From: Paracoccaceae bacterium
GTDB taxonomy: Bacteria > Pseudomonadota > Alphaproteobacteria > Rhodobacterales > Rhodobacteraceae
DNA length: 64,000 bases
Direction of reading: 5' to 3'
Assembly: GCA_022448245.1 (NCBI GenBank)
Contig: JAKVCO010000010.1
Span: 1 to 64,000 of the forward strand
The number at the start of each line of letters is the position of its first letter. Within the stretch, counting starts at the first letter, position 1. Below the pieces are notes generated by a model. It saw nothing but the letters and a program-made list of their open reading frames with translations, made no database searches and was not told the DNA's origin. Positions 1 through 10,087 of the stretch are shown here, piece by piece. A program made the position numbers and the translations under genes.

Positions 1-905
<905 letters not shown>

Positions 906-1327
906 AAACGCATTGCTGCGTATCCTTGACGTTCGAACCTCTGCACATATTCCCGACCGGCTAGGTCGGGACATCAACATCAGAGCTTACTGAAACTCTG
1001 ATGCGTCTCTGTTTGTTGTGCTTCAGGTTACCGAAGTAACGCAAAGCCGTCCAAACAGTGAAGCTGACACTAGATCATCGGCCGAAGCCTACTAGCGTAG
1101 ATATGTGCAGTTGTTTGTTCATCGAATGAACCAAACCGCCCACATATCTCTTCAGATACTATCGATTTCAAATAGCGTAGAGACAAAATTGACTGGATGC
1201 GCCCTAACTTGTTTGGCGCGCCCCGCCTCAGTTACCTCAGTTTTTGTTTCCGTCTGGACCGTCTGGCTGCTGCCGTGTTGTCCGTCTGGCGTTCCGTTGT
1301 GCGCCTCAGCGCCGCCGGTGAGGGGGC
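906..1327 (-). other. rRNA operon leader with stem-loops
   Basis: No coding gene lies here. On the minus strand this would be the transcribed leader of the rRNA operon. Three foldable elements are visible. The first is CCCGACC/GGTCGGG (952-958 with 964-970). The second is CATCAGAG/CTCTGATG (978-985 with 996-1003). The third is long: outer arms AGATATGTG (1099-1107) and CACATATCT (1141-1149), inner arms GTTTGTTCAT (1113-1122) and ATGAACCAAAC (1126-1136). They probably serve rRNA processing or antitermination; a clear boxA was not found. Confidence 0.6.
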
Positions 1328-1355
1328 TTTTACGGAGAGTGGTTGGGGGCCGCAA
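1328..1355 (-). promoter_or_regulatory. Probable rrn promoter with A-tract UP element
   Basis: The minus strand reads TTGCGG (1355-1350), 16 nt, then GTAAAA (1333-1328). It is followed by a C-rich start region, as in other Rhodobacterales rrn promoters. Immediately upstream (about 1356-1440 on the plus strand) the sequence is unusually A/T-rich, with phased A-tracts on the minus strand typical of an UP element. Transcription would start near 1321, giving a leader of about 415 nt before 16S. This is inferred from pattern only. Confidence 0.55.
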
Positions 1356-1503
1356 CACCTTTTTTCGCAGAAAACGCATTTTTTGTGTCTTTTCCTGTTT
1401 TTCCCATGTTTTCAGTGGTTTGGGGTAATTTTTGTTCGGCGCACCCACGTCACTTCGCAGCAAAGTTGCTTAGTGACCTTGGGCGTCACCCCATATTTTG
1501 TGC

Positions 1504-1640
1504 TTATCCCCGACTTACCCACAGGCCGGCGTGTGACTCACCCCCGAGTCATGCTCGAGTCACCCGCGATTCAGCCCCAAAAAACTTCAGATTCCTCGAA
1601 TGAATCGGGTGACTCGCCAAATCACACCCGATTCACCCCA
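1504..1640. repeat. Cluster of eight GANTC sites with inverted repeats and DnaA-like 9-mers
   Basis: GANTC, the CcrM methylation site of alphaproteobacteria, starts at 1535, 1546, 1557, 1568, 1590, 1602, 1611 and 1630. An imperfect inverted repeat links 1556-1573 (CGAGTCACCCGCGATTCA) with 1601-1616 (TGAATCGGGTGACTCG), and ACCCGATTCA recurs at 1626-1635. Just to the left lie TTATCCCCG (1504-1512) and TTACCCACA (1515-1523), the latter one base from the DnaA box TTATCCACA. The first four GANTC sites are exactly 11 bp apart. Function unknown. The remaining non-coding stretch (1641-1831) shows nothing I recognise. Confidence 0.75.
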
Positions 1641-1831
1641 ATATCGGGCGCCTCAATGCTGCTTCGGCATCGTGATTTCTGGCTATTATTCGGAAATCCG
1701 GCTTCCAGCCGACTTAGAGTCCCTAACCTCGAGACTCGGGGCGTTCAAAAGAGGCACTCGACCCCTCTCTATATACACACAAGCAACAGCTCGGCTCAGG
1801 GGCCGGGCTCTCTCAGACTCCCTTTAAGATG

Positions 1832-2440
1832 TCAGGCTTTGAGGCCGCTTGTTGCCGGGCGCCACTTCATGCGGGCGAGCAGAAGCACGGCAATCACAAC
1901 GCTGTAGATGATCGGCTCCCACTGAAAGCCTTTCACAAGGAGCAGCCAATGCAGCGCGCCAAGGATAAGAACCGCGTATGTGGCTTTATGGAGCTTGCGC
2001 CACGCGGCGCCGCCCATCTTGCGCAGTGACCAGTTATTGGAGGTCAGCGCCAAGGGCGTCATGATCGCGAAGGCTGCCATGCCCACAGTTATATAGGGAC
2101 GCTTCACAATGTCGGCCCAGACGTTCTGGAACTGAACATCAAGAACGAGCCACGTCAGCATGTGGGCCATGACATAGAAGAAGGCCGTCACACCGATCGC
2201 GCGGCGGTACTTCAGCAGGTTCACACCCAGATGCTCGCGCAGCGGGGTGATCGCGAGACCGGCGATTAGGATCCACAAAGACCAAAGGCCGAGCTGATGC
2301 TCGATCTTCTTGGCCGGGTCCACGCCCAGGCCACCGGTGATGCCTTCATAGTAGATCCAGATCACCGGCAGCGGCGCCAGCGCGTAGATCGGCCATGTGG
2401 GCACATGCCGGGTCAGTCTGTTGATCGCTTTTTTCATCAT
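1832..2440 (-). CDS. msrQ: MsrQ, heme-binding membrane subunit of methionine sulfoxide reductase
   Basis: This is the inner-membrane b-type heme protein that passes electrons from the respiratory chain to periplasmic MsrP, which repairs oxidised methionines. The 202-aa product has the family's length and about six hydrophobic segments, with membrane histidines near residues 93 and 164 (MAHM, ALHW contexts) suited to heme ligation. The start is ATG at 2440, with AGGA a few bases upstream; a second ATG follows directly. In most genomes msrQ follows msrP immediately. Here a broken gene of about 0.9 kb lies between them (2567-3440), so co-transcription with msrP is likely but not certain. Confidence 0.92.
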   Translation of the reverse strand: MMKKAINRLTRHVPTWPIYALAPLPVIWIYYEGITGGLGVDPAKKIEHQLGLWSLWILIAGLAITPLREHLGVNLLKYRRAIGVTAFFYVMAHMLTWLVLDVQFQNVWADIVKRPYITVGMAAFAIMTPLALTSNNWSLRKMGGAAWRKLHKATYAVLILGALHWLLLVKGFQWEPIIYSVVIAVLLLARMKWRPATSGLKA

Positions 2441-2566
2441 GCGGTCCTGCTTGTTCCTCCTCTATATGCGTAGAGAAGCCGCCCAACCAAGAAAGGTTGC
2501 ACGGCCTCACCGTATCGTCATGGGATGAAGGAATGGTCGACGCCGAGCGCGCGGACACTGCCCGCC

Positions 2567-3440
2567 CTACTCAGGGATCACGAAATCGACTTCGCGGAAG
2601 GTGTAGTTGGCTTCATTGAAGTTAGCGATGTTCTGATCCGCCCACGTATGGATCGAGAAAGAGGTGGCAGTGCAGTTGAAGCTGCGGATCACTGCCACAC
2701 TAGTGAGCTCTCCGGCCGCGAAGGAAATATTGCGGAAGTAGTAGATCGGATGAGGACCGGCGTTCAGATCGCTGCGGTCTGCGATTGGGGCGAAGGGATT
2801 GAAGCCCACTGCTGCTTGGCGAATGAAGAAGCATTCCGTCGGCGCGAAACCTGCGCGTACAGTCAACCCGCTCGCCGGCGCCTCGCGTGTCAGCTTAAAC
2901 TCCACGGTGCGGCGTCTCCCTTCCGAACAGGAGTGCTGAGGCTGATAGTCTCGACTTTTAGCGGCAGGGACGCAGTATCGAAGGGTTCAATTACCCAGGT
3001 AGGCTCTTTCACGCCGTCATTGATTCCGCCGCCACCGAGGAATTCGAACTTGAGGGTCTTGGTTTCATTGATTGTCTGCAGCCATGCATCCGTGAGCGTG
3101 CAGCGACCGAAAGAGATGTCCGTCGTGTCCAGGTAGTTGCGTTTGTAGTTGCTGCAATGAACCCACAAGCCAGCCGTGCCCGTCGGCAGAACAATTACGA
3201 GATCGAGGTGATTGCCGTTGGGCGAGAACTCGAAGTCGAAGTCGACGGTCAGCGGACCTTGAGCATTTTGCGTCAGCTGCGTCTTGATCCGCGTGGGATC
3301 TGCGACGGACCAGGTCGACATGCCGTCGTGCTCGGGTTCTCGGAAGATAACCTCATCAAGCACACCGAACTGTTGGGCCGAGACTGAGGTGGTGAACAGC
3401 ACGCCGAAAGGGCCGCCCCAAAGAGCTTTCGCGTAATCAT
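2567..3440 (-). pseudogene. Frameshifted secreted protein of unknown function
   Basis: The best start is ATG at 3440 with GGAG 6 nt upstream. It encodes a signal-peptide n-region (MITRKLFGAALSA), but the frame is lost near 3402. One extra G would join it to VLFTTSVSAQQ, completing a normal signal peptide with an A-Q cleavage site. The mature part stays open until 2890. There the frame breaks again near 2905, and one extra G (CCGTGG to CCGGTGG) would continue into a last segment of about 110 aa ending at 2567. The repaired protein would be about 291 aa, beta-rich with several Cys. I recognise no family. It lies between msrP and msrQ. Either this is a decaying gene or two G-run errors are present. 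Confidence 0.7.
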
Positions 3441-3562
3441 TAGGTTCTCCAAAATGGACTTTAATTAATCGAGAGAGATTACGCCGAGACGCCCTGAAAA
3501 TCGCCTTTAGGGTGTGTGAGCGGGAGCGACCGGCGACAGATGGCGGCCGCTCCTCACCGGGA

Positions 3563-4477
3563 TCAGTAGAACTCAGACAGGTCCATGCCTTCGTAAAGGC
3601 TGGCGACTTCATTCTCATATCCGTTGAACATGAGCGTCGGCTGACGCTGGGCGAAAAGGCCGCCGCCGATGACGCGCTCGGATGCTTGGCTCCACCGCGG
3701 GTGATCCACGTTCGGGTTCACATTACTATAGAAGCCGTACTCGCGACCGTTGGCCATGTTCCACGAGGTGGGCGGCTCTTCATCGGTGAGCGTGATGCGC
3801 ACGATGCTCTTAATCGACTTGAAGCCGTACTTCCACGGCACCACGAGGCGGATCGGCGCGCCGTTCTGGTTTGGGATCGTCTCGCCATAGATGCCGGTGG
3901 CCATAATGGTGAGCGGGTGCATCGCCTCATCAAGGCGCAGACCTTCGCGGTAGGGCCAGTCGAGAACTGCGCGGCGGACGCCAGGCATCTCTGATGGACG
4001 CACGAGGGTCTCGAACGCCACGTATTTCGCGCCTTCTTGAACACCAACACGCTCGAGGATGTCTTTCAGCTCGATCCCGTTCCACGGGATGACCATCGAC
4101 CATGCTTCGACACAGCGGAAACGGTAGATGCGTTCTTCCACGTCGAGCCGGTCGATGAGATCTGCGAGAGCATAGTCACCCGGATTGTCGACCATGCCAT
4201 CGACCTGGATTGACCACGGCTGCGTTGTCAGCTGCCCGGCATAGCGCGCAGGATCTTCCTTGGAGGTGCCGAACTCGTAGAAGTTATTGTAGGTCGTGAT
4301 CTCTTCGAAGGTGTTCGGCTGGAGATTGTCGTTATCCACCTGAGCGGCCAGCGGCCCACCAATGGAAGCGGCGCCAGCAGCGCCCAGAGCCCCGGCTATG
4401 ATTTGGCGTCGATTGAGCCAGTGCGACTTGGGCGTCACATCATTCCAGGTCAAATCGTTGGTCCAACGGCGTGCCAT
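3563..4477 (-). CDS. msrP: MsrP, molybdopterin catalytic subunit of methionine sulfoxide reductase
   Basis: This periplasmic molybdoenzyme reduces protein-bound methionine sulfoxide using electrons from MsrQ. The 304-aa product carries a twin-arginine signal ([11 protein letters not shown] at about residues 22-32) for export with the cofactor inserted. It also has the sulfite-oxidase-fold core with the molybdenum-ligand Cys in [10 protein letters not shown] (around residue 119). Length is close to that of E. coli MsrP. ATG at 4477 is preceded by AAGAGGAGCATGC. The 123 nt to the next start downstream hold a GC-rich imperfect hairpin (near 3520-3550) but no clear terminator. Confidence 0.95.
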   Translation of the reverse strand: MARRWTNDLTWNDVTPKSHWLNRRQIIAGALGAAGAASIGGPLAAQVDNDNLQPNTFEEITTYNNFYEFGTSKEDPARYAGQLTTQPWSIQVDGMVDNPGDYALADLIDRLDVEERIYRFRCVEAWSMVIPWNGIELKDILERVGVQEGAKYVAFETLVRPSEMPGVRRAVLDWPYREGLRLDEAMHPLTIMATGIYGETIPNQNGAPIRLVVPWKYGFKSIKSIVRITLTDEEPPTSWNMANGREYGFYSNVNPNVDHPRWSQASERVIGGGLFAQRQPTLMFNGYENEVASLYEGMDLSEFY

Positions 4478-4781
4478 GCATGCTCCTCTTGTTCATGTCA
4501 GGCATATAGAAAGTATGAGGGGGCTGTCGCGCAACTCACCTGACGTGGACGTGCACGGCTGTAACACGCCCAGCGCGTTCACGCGTACTGACGAAACGCT
4601 GACTTTTCCGTGATTGGACCAGCGCTCGCGCCGCCGCTTAGACCACAAAGCATTGTAATCAAGCGACAAAGCTCCGCGTTCGGCAGCCAACCGCGCATTT
4701 CCTTGCGCTCATGACGCGCCATCTGTGGGACACGGCGCAACCGCGTCCGCAATTCCTCTTTTAGTCAATCAGGAGACTGAC
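4478..4781. other. Divergent intergenic region between msrP and FAS1 gene
   Basis: The 304 nt between the divergent msrP and FAS1 starts must hold both promoters. I see no convincing -35/-10 pair, palindrome or RNA structure, and no small gene with a good ribosome site. The open frame that extends the FAS1 gene upstream to 4725 is judged non-coding, because the signal peptide and Shine-Dalgarno place the start at 4782. Confidence 0.5.
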
Positions 4782-5264
4782 ATGGTCCGGAAGACCCTTT
4801 TCGCCCTCACCGCGTCCGCTGCAATGGCGACCACTGCCTTCGCAATGGCTGAGAAAGACATCGTTGATACCGCAGCTGAGGCCGGTTCCTTCGAGACGCT
4901 TCTCGCTGCTGCAACAGCTGCTGGCCTCGTCGACACGCTCAAAGGTGACGGCCCGTTCACTGTATTTGCCCCAACGGACGACGCCTTCGCCGCGCTGCCC
5001 GAGGGCACTGTTGAAACTTTGCTGAAGCCTGAGAACCAGGATCAGCTGGTTGCTATCCTCACTTACCACGTGGTGCCCGGCAAAGTGATGTCGACGGACC
5101 TGTCAGACGACATGACAGCCGCCACCGTCCAAGGTGGTGAGATCACCATCGATCTCGACAACGGCGTGATGATCAACGAGGCGAGCGTCGTCTCCGCGGA
5201 CATCGAAGCCTCCAATGGTGTGATCCACGTTATCGACGCTGTGATCCTGCCGCCGGAAAGCTAA
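4782..5264 (+). CDS. Secreted fasciclin (FAS1) domain protein
   Basis: The 160-aa exported protein has a signal peptide ([21 protein letters not shown], residues 1-21) followed by one FAS1 domain. Family signatures visible are [13 protein letters not shown] (about 57-69), LTYHVVPGK (about 92-100) and the C-terminal [16 protein letters not shown]1 domains mediate adhesion or surface binding; the ligand is unknown here. The start is fixed by CAGGAGA 8 nt ahead of ATG 4782 and by the signal peptide. It is monocistronic: a strong intrinsic terminator follows at 5285. Confidence 0.92.
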   Translation: MVRKTLFALTASAAMATTAFAMAEKDIVDTAAEAGSFETLLAAATAAGLVDTLKGDGPFTVFAPTDDAFAALPEGTVETLLKPENQDQLVAILTYHVVPGKVMSTDLSDDMTAATVQGGEITIDLDNGVMINEASVVSADIEASNGVIHVIDAVILPPES

Positions 5265-5284
5265 AGCGCAACGCGTTCTTTGCG

Positions 5285-5319
5285 AAGGCCTCGCCCCAAG
5301 GGCGGGGCCTTTTTCTTTT
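5285..5319 (+). terminator. Intrinsic terminator after FAS1 gene
   Basis: Stem AAGGCCTCGCCC (5285-5296) pairs with GGGCGGGGCCTT (5300-5311) across a 3-nt loop with one T-G pair. It runs into a T-rich tract to 5319. Confidence 0.9.
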
Positions 5320-5369
5320 GACTGGTGAAACCCGGTGCCCCAGCATCCCTGGGCGACAGGAGATGCGCC

Positions 5370-6131
5370 ATGCCCCTAAGCCTTAAAGCCAAACTCGCCG
5401 AGGCCACTGACCGGCTGACCGCTCAAATCTGTACGATCCCCTCGGCCATCGTTCCCCAAGTCATGGCGGCGGCTGGCAGCGACGCAGTGATTATCGATCT
5501 CGAACACGGCGCAGTGGACTACGCGTCAGCCCACGCCATGATCGCAACCACCCAAGGCACGACATGCGCCCCTCTGGTGCGCGTGGCCAAAAACGATCCC
5601 GCCCATGTAAAGCGCGTGCTCGACTTGGGCGCCGAAGGGGTCGTGTTTCCGCTGATCCGAACTGCCGATGATGCCCGCGCCGCGGTCGCCTCTCTCCGGT
5701 ACCCGCCAAACGGAACGCGCGGCTTCGGACCGTTAATTGCGCAGAGCCGGTGGGGCACAGATCTGCTCGGCCATCGAGAGGCGGTGGACAGCGGGCTTGT
5801 TTGCTGCCTTTTGATCGAAACTCGCGACGCCGTCGAAAACATCGAAGAAATTTGCGCCGTGCCGGGCATTGATCTGCTTGTGCCTGCGCAGTTCGACCTC
5901 TCAACCGATTTGGGCGTCTCAGGGCAGTTCACCCATCCCAATTTCACATCGGCCTTGGACAAGGTGGAAGCGGCAGCGAACAAAGCGGGCATCCCACTGG
6001 GCAACGCAGCCCTCAACAAAGCCCAAGCTGACGCCTACTTCGCGCGCGGCTACCGCGTGATCGCGGGCTTTGACATTCTGTGGATCCGCGCTCAGGCAGC
6101 AGAGGCACAGAGTTGGACGAAAGAGGCGTAA
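5370..6131 (+). CDS. HpcH/HpaI family aldolase
   Basis: A 253-aa class II, metal-dependent aldolase of the HpaI/GarL type, which cleaves or forms 2-keto-3-deoxy acids to pyruvate plus an aldehyde. Family features include DAVIIDLEHGAVDYA (about residues 35-49), LVRVAKNDPAHVKRVLDLGAEGVVFP (the R and active-site surroundings) and CLLIETRDAVENIEEI with the metal-binding Glu. The C-terminal PAQFDLSTDLG replaces the usual P-x-D-L-S metal Asp region. ATG 5370 has AGGAG 7 nt upstream. The SDR gene starts 2 nt after the stop, so the two are co-transcribed and may act on the same hydroxy/keto-acid substrate. The natural substrate cannot be read from the sequence. Confidence 0.88.
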   Translation: MPLSLKAKLAEATDRLTAQICTIPSAIVPQVMAAAGSDAVIIDLEHGAVDYASAHAMIATTQGTTCAPLVRVAKNDPAHVKRVLDLGAEGVVFPLIRTADDARAAVASLRYPPNGTRGFGPLIAQSRWGTDLLGHREAVDSGLVCCLLIETRDAVENIEEICAVPGIDLLVPAQFDLSTDLGVSGQFTHPNFTSALDKVEAAANKAGIPLGNAALNKAQADAYFARGYRVIAGFDILWIRAQAAEAQSWTKEA

Positions 6132-6133
6132 GC

Positions 6134-6880
6134 ATGACGAAGAAAACAGCCCTAATCACCGGCGGCGCGCGGGGCATCGGCCTCGCCACAGCAGAGCTCT
6201 TTTTGGAAGAGGGCTGGAACGTCTCGATCGTAGATTGGGACAACGACGAACTCGCGAAAGCCACCCCTGCCGGCACGCTCGCGCTGCCGCTCGATATTTC
6301 CAACCCGCAACATGCCCCCCAGATGGTGCGCGAAACTGTCGAACGCTTTGGCCAGATCGACGCGCTCGTTAACAACGCGGGGATTGCAGACTTCGGGCCC
6401 ATAGAAGCAACCGACTTCGAACGTTGGCGACGCATAATGAGTGTGAACCTCGATGGCACCTTCCTTGTCAGCCAAGCCGCAGTACCCGAGCTCAAGAAAT
6501 CGCAAGGGGCCATCGTCAATATTGCGTCGATCTCAGGCCTTCGCGCCTCGACGCTACGTGTGGCCTACGGCACGTCAAAAGCGGCGGTGATCGCCCTGAC
6601 CGAGCAACAAGCGGCAGAGCTCGGCGAATTCGGCATCCGCGCGAACGCCATCGCTCCGGGCCCGGTTCGCACAAAACTGGCCATGGCTGTGCACACCCAA
6701 GACATCATCGATGCCTATCACGATGCGCTCCCCCTCAACCGCTACGGCACCGAACGCGAGCTCGCCCAAGCAATCGTCTTCCTCTGCTCAGACAAGGCCA
6801 GCTACATCACGGGCCAGACTTTGGCAGTTGACGGCGGCTTCCAGAGCACCGGCATCGGCCTTCCAACTCTCCGTCAGTAA
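6134..6880 (+). CDS. Short-chain dehydrogenase/reductase (SDR)
   Basis: A 248-aa NAD(P)-dependent classical SDR. It shows the cofactor motif TGGARGIG (residues 9-16), NNAG (near 83), the catalytic Ser region NIASISG and the YGTSK catalytic Tyr/Lys (near 148-152), and ends with the typical LAVDGGF. Acidic residues after beta-2 (VDWDNDE) favour NAD over NADP. It sits 2 nt behind the HpaI-type aldolase, suggesting the pair oxidises/reduces and cleaves related sugar-acid intermediates. Substrate unknown. Transcription probably stops in the repeat hairpin at 6989-7009. Confidence 0.9.
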   Translation: MTKKTALITGGARGIGLATAELFLEEGWNVSIVDWDNDELAKATPAGTLALPLDISNPQHAPQMVRETVERFGQIDALVNNAGIADFGPIEATDFERWRRIMSVNLDGTFLVSQAAVPELKKSQGAIVNIASISGLRASTLRVAYGTSKAAVIALTEQQAAELGEFGIRANAIAPGPVRTKLAMAVHTQDIIDAYHDALPLNRYGTERELAQAIVFLCSDKASYITGQTLAVDGGFQSTGIGLPTLRQ

Positions 6881-6894
6881 GCCCGGCGAACACT

Positions 6895-7009
6895 GGATGC
6901 CTCCGGCGGCCCTCCGGGGGAAGTACTCAGCACGAAGAAGGCAGCTCAAGATTCGCGCGTCTTCTTTGTGCCGCGTACTTCGGGGAGCGCGAGGGGCAGC
7001 GCCCCTCGC
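6895..7009 (+). repeat. Dispersed inverted-arm repeat, full copy 1
   Basis: The element begins GGATGCCTCCGGCGG. It has a left arm (AAGTACTCAGCACGAAGAAGG) and a right arm (CTTCTTTGTGCCGCGTACTT) that are near-complementary, and ends in GCGAGGGGC-AGC-GCCCCTCGC (6989-7009). The same parts, in the same order, form the copy at 37197-37294 (opposite strand), and the first half recurs at 14817-14857. This copy lies between convergent SDR and clpB and probably serves as their terminator. It has an extra CCCTCCGGGGG block relative to copy 2. Confidence 0.85.
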
Positions 7010-7024
7010 ACCCTTTCTTGCGTG

Positions 7025-9634
7025 CTAGTGAATGACGGCGTCCCCGGGGCGAGGACGCTCTGAGGTACTCAGTCGGTCGCCAACAATGAGCCCATCTGCG
7101 CCGGCAGAGACCGTGATGACGGACCCGTCTTTGACGTCACCGGACAAGATCATCTCGGCAAGCTGGTCCTGCAAGGCACGTTGAATGACGCGCTTCAGGG
7201 GGCGGGCACCGAAGACGGGATCGTACCCCTCATCGGCAAGCCACGTGCGCGCGCCCTCATCGAGCTCCAGCGTGATTTTGCGTGCCTGGAGCCGTTTCTC
7301 GAGCCGTTCGAGCTGGATGCTGACGATACCGTCCATATCCTTACGCGCGAGACGATCGAAGATGATCGTTTCGTCCAGTCGGTTCAGGAACTCGGGTCGG
7401 AAGTGGGCGCGCACGGCGTCCATCACGTCTCGGCGTGCTTGTGAGGCGTCAGCGCCGTCTGGCAGCTGAGACAGCGCCTGCGCACCGAGGTTAGACGTCA
7501 ACACGATCAGCGTTTGCTTGAAGTCAACCGTTCGGCCCTGGCCATCGGTCAAGACGCCGTCGTCCAGCACCTGAAGGAGCACGTTGAACACGTCGGGGTG
7601 CGCCTTCTCGACCTCGTCGAAAAGCACCACCTGGTAGGGCTTTCGACGCACGGCCTCGGTGAGAACACCGCCTTCGTCGTAGCCCACATATCCCGGGGGC
7701 GCGCCGATCAGGCGGGCCACTGCATGTTTCTCCATGAACTCGGACATGTCGATGCGCACCATGGCGCTGTCATCGTCAAAGAGGAACTCGGCCACAGCCT
7801 TCGTGAGCTCGGTCTTGCCCACGCCCGTGGGCCCTAGAAACAGGAACGAGCCCAGCGGGCGGCCTTCATCATTCAATCCAGCCCGCGCACGGCGCACCGC
7901 GTTGGCCACCGCGCGAACCGCCGGTTCCTGACCGATCACGCGGCCATGGAGCGCCTCTTCCATGCGCAGGAGTTTCTCACGTTCACCTTCCAGCATCTTG
8001 GAGGTGGGGATGCCAGTCCAACGCTCGACGACTTGGGCGATTTGTTCCGGACGCACGGCCTCTTCGACCATGACATCTTCGGCATCTTCAGCCTCGCCCA
8101 GCTTCTTTTCGAGATCGGGGATGATACCGTAGGAAAGCTCCCCCGCCTTGGCGAGGTCCCCTTCGCGCTTGGCGCGGTCGAGATCCGCGCGCGCGCGGTC
8201 GAGCTCTTCTTTCACTTGCTGGGCGGAGGCCATCTTGTCCCGCTCGGCCTGCCACTTCGCCGTCATCTCGGCGGAGCGGTCCTGCAGCCCTGCGAGTTCT
8301 TTCTCGAGCGTCGCAAGACGATCCTTGGAGGCCGCATCATCCTCTTTCTTCAGCGCCTCGGCTTCGATCTGAAGCTGGAGGATCTGGCGATCGAGGGCGT
8401 CGAGCTCTTCAGGTTTGGAATCCACCTGCATGCGCAGGCGCGAAGCCGCTTCATCCATCAGGTCGATGGCTTTGTCCGGTAGGAAGCGATCCGTGATGTA
8501 GCGGTGCGACAGGGTTGCTGCCGTCACCAGCGCGCTATCGGCGATACGCACGCCGTGGTGCAGCTCGTACTTCTCCTTGATGCCCCGCAGGATCGAGATC
8601 GTGTCGGGCACCGTGGGCTCGGCCACCATGAGCGGCTGGAACCGGCGGGCGAGCGCGGCGTCCTTCTCAACATGCTTGCGGTATTCATCCAGCGTCGTCG
8701 CGCCAACGCAGTGCAGCTCCCCACGTGCCAAGGCAGGCTTGAGGAGGTTCGAGGCATCCATGGCCCCGTCCGTCTTCCCGGCGCCAACAAGGGTGTGCAT
8801 TTCGTCGATGAAAAGGACGATCTCACCGGCGGCGGTCGTCACCTCGGACAGCACGGCTTTGAGGCGTTCTTCGAACTCACCGCGATACTTCGCGCCCGCG
8901 ATCAGCGCGCCCATGTCGAGCGACAGGAGGCGCTTGTTGCGGAGGCTCTCAGGCACGTCGCCATTGATAATGCGCAGCGCGAGGCCTTCGGCGATCGCGG
9001 TCTTACCCACGCCCGGCTCGCCGATGAGCACGGGGTTGTTCTTGGTCCGGCGCGACAGAACTTGCATGGCGCGGCGAATTTCCTCGTCGCGGCCAATGAT
9101 GGGATCGATTTTGCCTTCGCGGGCCCGCGCGGTCAGGTCGGTGGCGTATTTCTCGAGCGCTTCATAGCTGTCCTCGGCAGAAGCGCTATCGGCGGTTCGG
9201 CCTTTGCGGAGATCATTCACCGCCGCATTCAGCGCTTGGGCCGTGACGTCGCCTGCTTCCATGGCAGATTTTGCGGCGGATTTGACCATGGCCAGCGCCA
9301 TGAGCACGCGCTCCACCGGCACAAAGCTGTCACCTGCTTTCTTGGCGATGGTCTCGGCCTCGGCGAGCACTTTGGCGAGGGTCTGATCCACATAGACCTG
9401 AGCGTCGCCCGTGACCTGGGGCAGCTTCGAGACAGCCATGTCTACGGCCTGGCCCACAGCCTTCGCATTGCCGCCGGCGCGGTTGATCAGATTAGAAGCA
9501 AGGCCTTCGCCATCGTCGAGCAAAGCCTTGAGAAGATGTTCGGGGGTCAGCCGCTGGTGGCTTTCACGGGTGGCGATCGTTTGAGCGGCCTGAATAAAAC
9601 CACAAGCTCGTTCGGTGAACTTCTCTAAGTTCAT
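7025..9634 (-). CDS. clpB: ClpB, ATP-dependent protein [12 protein letters not shown]
   Basis: This Hsp100 chaperone extracts and refolds aggregated proteins together with DnaK. The 869-aa product is full length. It has an N domain (about 1-145), a first AAA+ module with Walker A GEPGVGKT (205-212) and the [12 protein letters not shown] Walker B region. A coiled-coil middle domain (about 400-530, rich in EEL/EK heptads) follows, then a second AAA+ module with [13 protein letters not shown] and the [12 protein letters not shown] Walker B. ATG 9634 has GAAGGAGAG upstream. A heat-shock-type promoter is visible at 9707-9733. The GC-rich repeat at 6895-7009 lies downstream. Confidence 0.98.
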   Translation of the reverse strand: MNLEKFTERACGFIQAAQTIATRESHQRLTPEHLLKALLDDGEGLASNLINRAGGNAKAVGQAVDMAVSKLPQVTGDAQVYVDQTLAKVLAEAETIAKKAGDSFVPVERVLMALAMVKSAAKSAMEAGDVTAQALNAAVNDLRKGRTADSASAEDSYEALEKYATDLTARAREGKIDPIIGRDEEIRRAMQVLSRRTKNNPVLIGEPGVGKTAIAEGLALRIINGDVPESLRNKRLLSLDMGALIAGAKYRGEFEERLKAVLSEVTTAAGEIVLFIDEMHTLVGAGKTDGAMDASNLLKPALARGELHCVGATTLDEYRKHVEKDAALARRFQPLMVAEPTVPDTISILRGIKEKYELHHGVRIADSALVTAATLSHRYITDRFLPDKAIDLMDEAASRLRMQVDSKPEELDALDRQILQLQIEAEALKKEDDAASKDRLATLEKELAGLQDRSAEMTAKWQAERDKMASAQQVKEELDRARADLDRAKREGDLAKAGELSYGIIPDLEKKLGEAEDAEDVMVEEAVRPEQIAQVVERWTGIPTSKMLEGEREKLLRMEEALHGRVIGQEPAVRAVANAVRRARAGLNDEGRPLGSFLFLGPTGVGKTELTKAVAEFLFDDDSAMVRIDMSEFMEKHAVARLIGAPPGYVGYDEGGVLTEAVRRKPYQVVLFDEVEKAHPDVFNVLLQVLDDGVLTDGQGRTVDFKQTLIVLTSNLGAQALSQLPDGADASQARRDVMDAVRAHFRPEFLNRLDETIIFDRLARKDMDGIVSIQLERLEKRLQARKITLELDEGARTWLADEGYDPVFGARPLKRVIQRALQDQLAEMILSGDVKDGSVITVSAGADGLIVGDRLSTSERPRPGDAVIH

Positions 9635-9706
9635 CGGTCTCTCCTTCTATAAGCGCCCTGGATGCGCCCGCCTTTTGCAGCACGCCTTCTGAGCCTCAGT
9701 AGAGAG

Positions 9707-9733
9707 ATGGGGGTGCGGAAGGCCCGGCGCAAG
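9707..9733 (-). promoter_or_regulatory. Sigma-32 (RpoH)-type promoter of clpB
   Basis: The minus strand reads CTTGCG (9733-9728), 15 nt, then CCCCAT (9712-9707) followed by CT. This resembles the RpoH consensus CTTGAA / CCCCAT with a permissible spacer. The expected start near 9700 gives a leader of about 65 nt before clpB, which is the expected target of heat-shock control. Confidence 0.6.
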
Positions 9734-9839
9734 ATCACAGCGGTTTGACGCGAATGTTAGCTGCTCGTGCGCGCAACCCTCGTCCGGCACACCCATATCT
9801 TGTGGGCAGAGCAGCATCAGACACCAGAAGGAGCGCAAC

Positions 9840-10025
9840 ATGCTGAGCAAAATCGTGAGGATCGAACAGGTCACCTTTGATCCGCAGAGCAGCCTTTATG
9901 GAGCGCGGATTACCTATGCCGCCCCGCAAGGGCCCGTTGAACGCCAGTTGCGCGTTGCTGGCCACCGCGCCTGGGGCCCGCACAAGATCATCGCAGCACT
10001 AAAACAAAGTGCAAAAAGTCACTGA
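9840..10025 (+). CDS. Small hypothetical protein, 61 aa
   Basis: A basic 61-aa protein starting MLSKIVRIEQVTFDPQ, with no signal peptide or membrane segment. ATG 9840 is preceded by AGAAGGAGCGCAAC, a strong ribosome site, which supports it as a real gene. The second gene downstream (10088) is also small and of similar character (short beta-rich protein with a D-I/V-x-F pattern), so the two may be related or co-expressed. No family recognised. Confidence 0.7.
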   Translation: MLSKIVRIEQVTFDPQSSLYGARITYAAPQGPVERQLRVAGHRAWGPHKIIAALKQSAKSH

Positions 10026-10087
10026 TCGCTTCACCAACCGTTAACTGCGCGGTGCCACACTGCTGCCTGCAAAGGTCAGGAGGCATC

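Noticed and set aside
1504-1640. Chromosomal replication origin
   Set aside because: The DnaA-like boxes and GANTC cluster suggest it, but the usual neighbours (hemE, maf, dnaA, parAB) are absent and only one box is near-consensus. Kept as an open finding, not a call.
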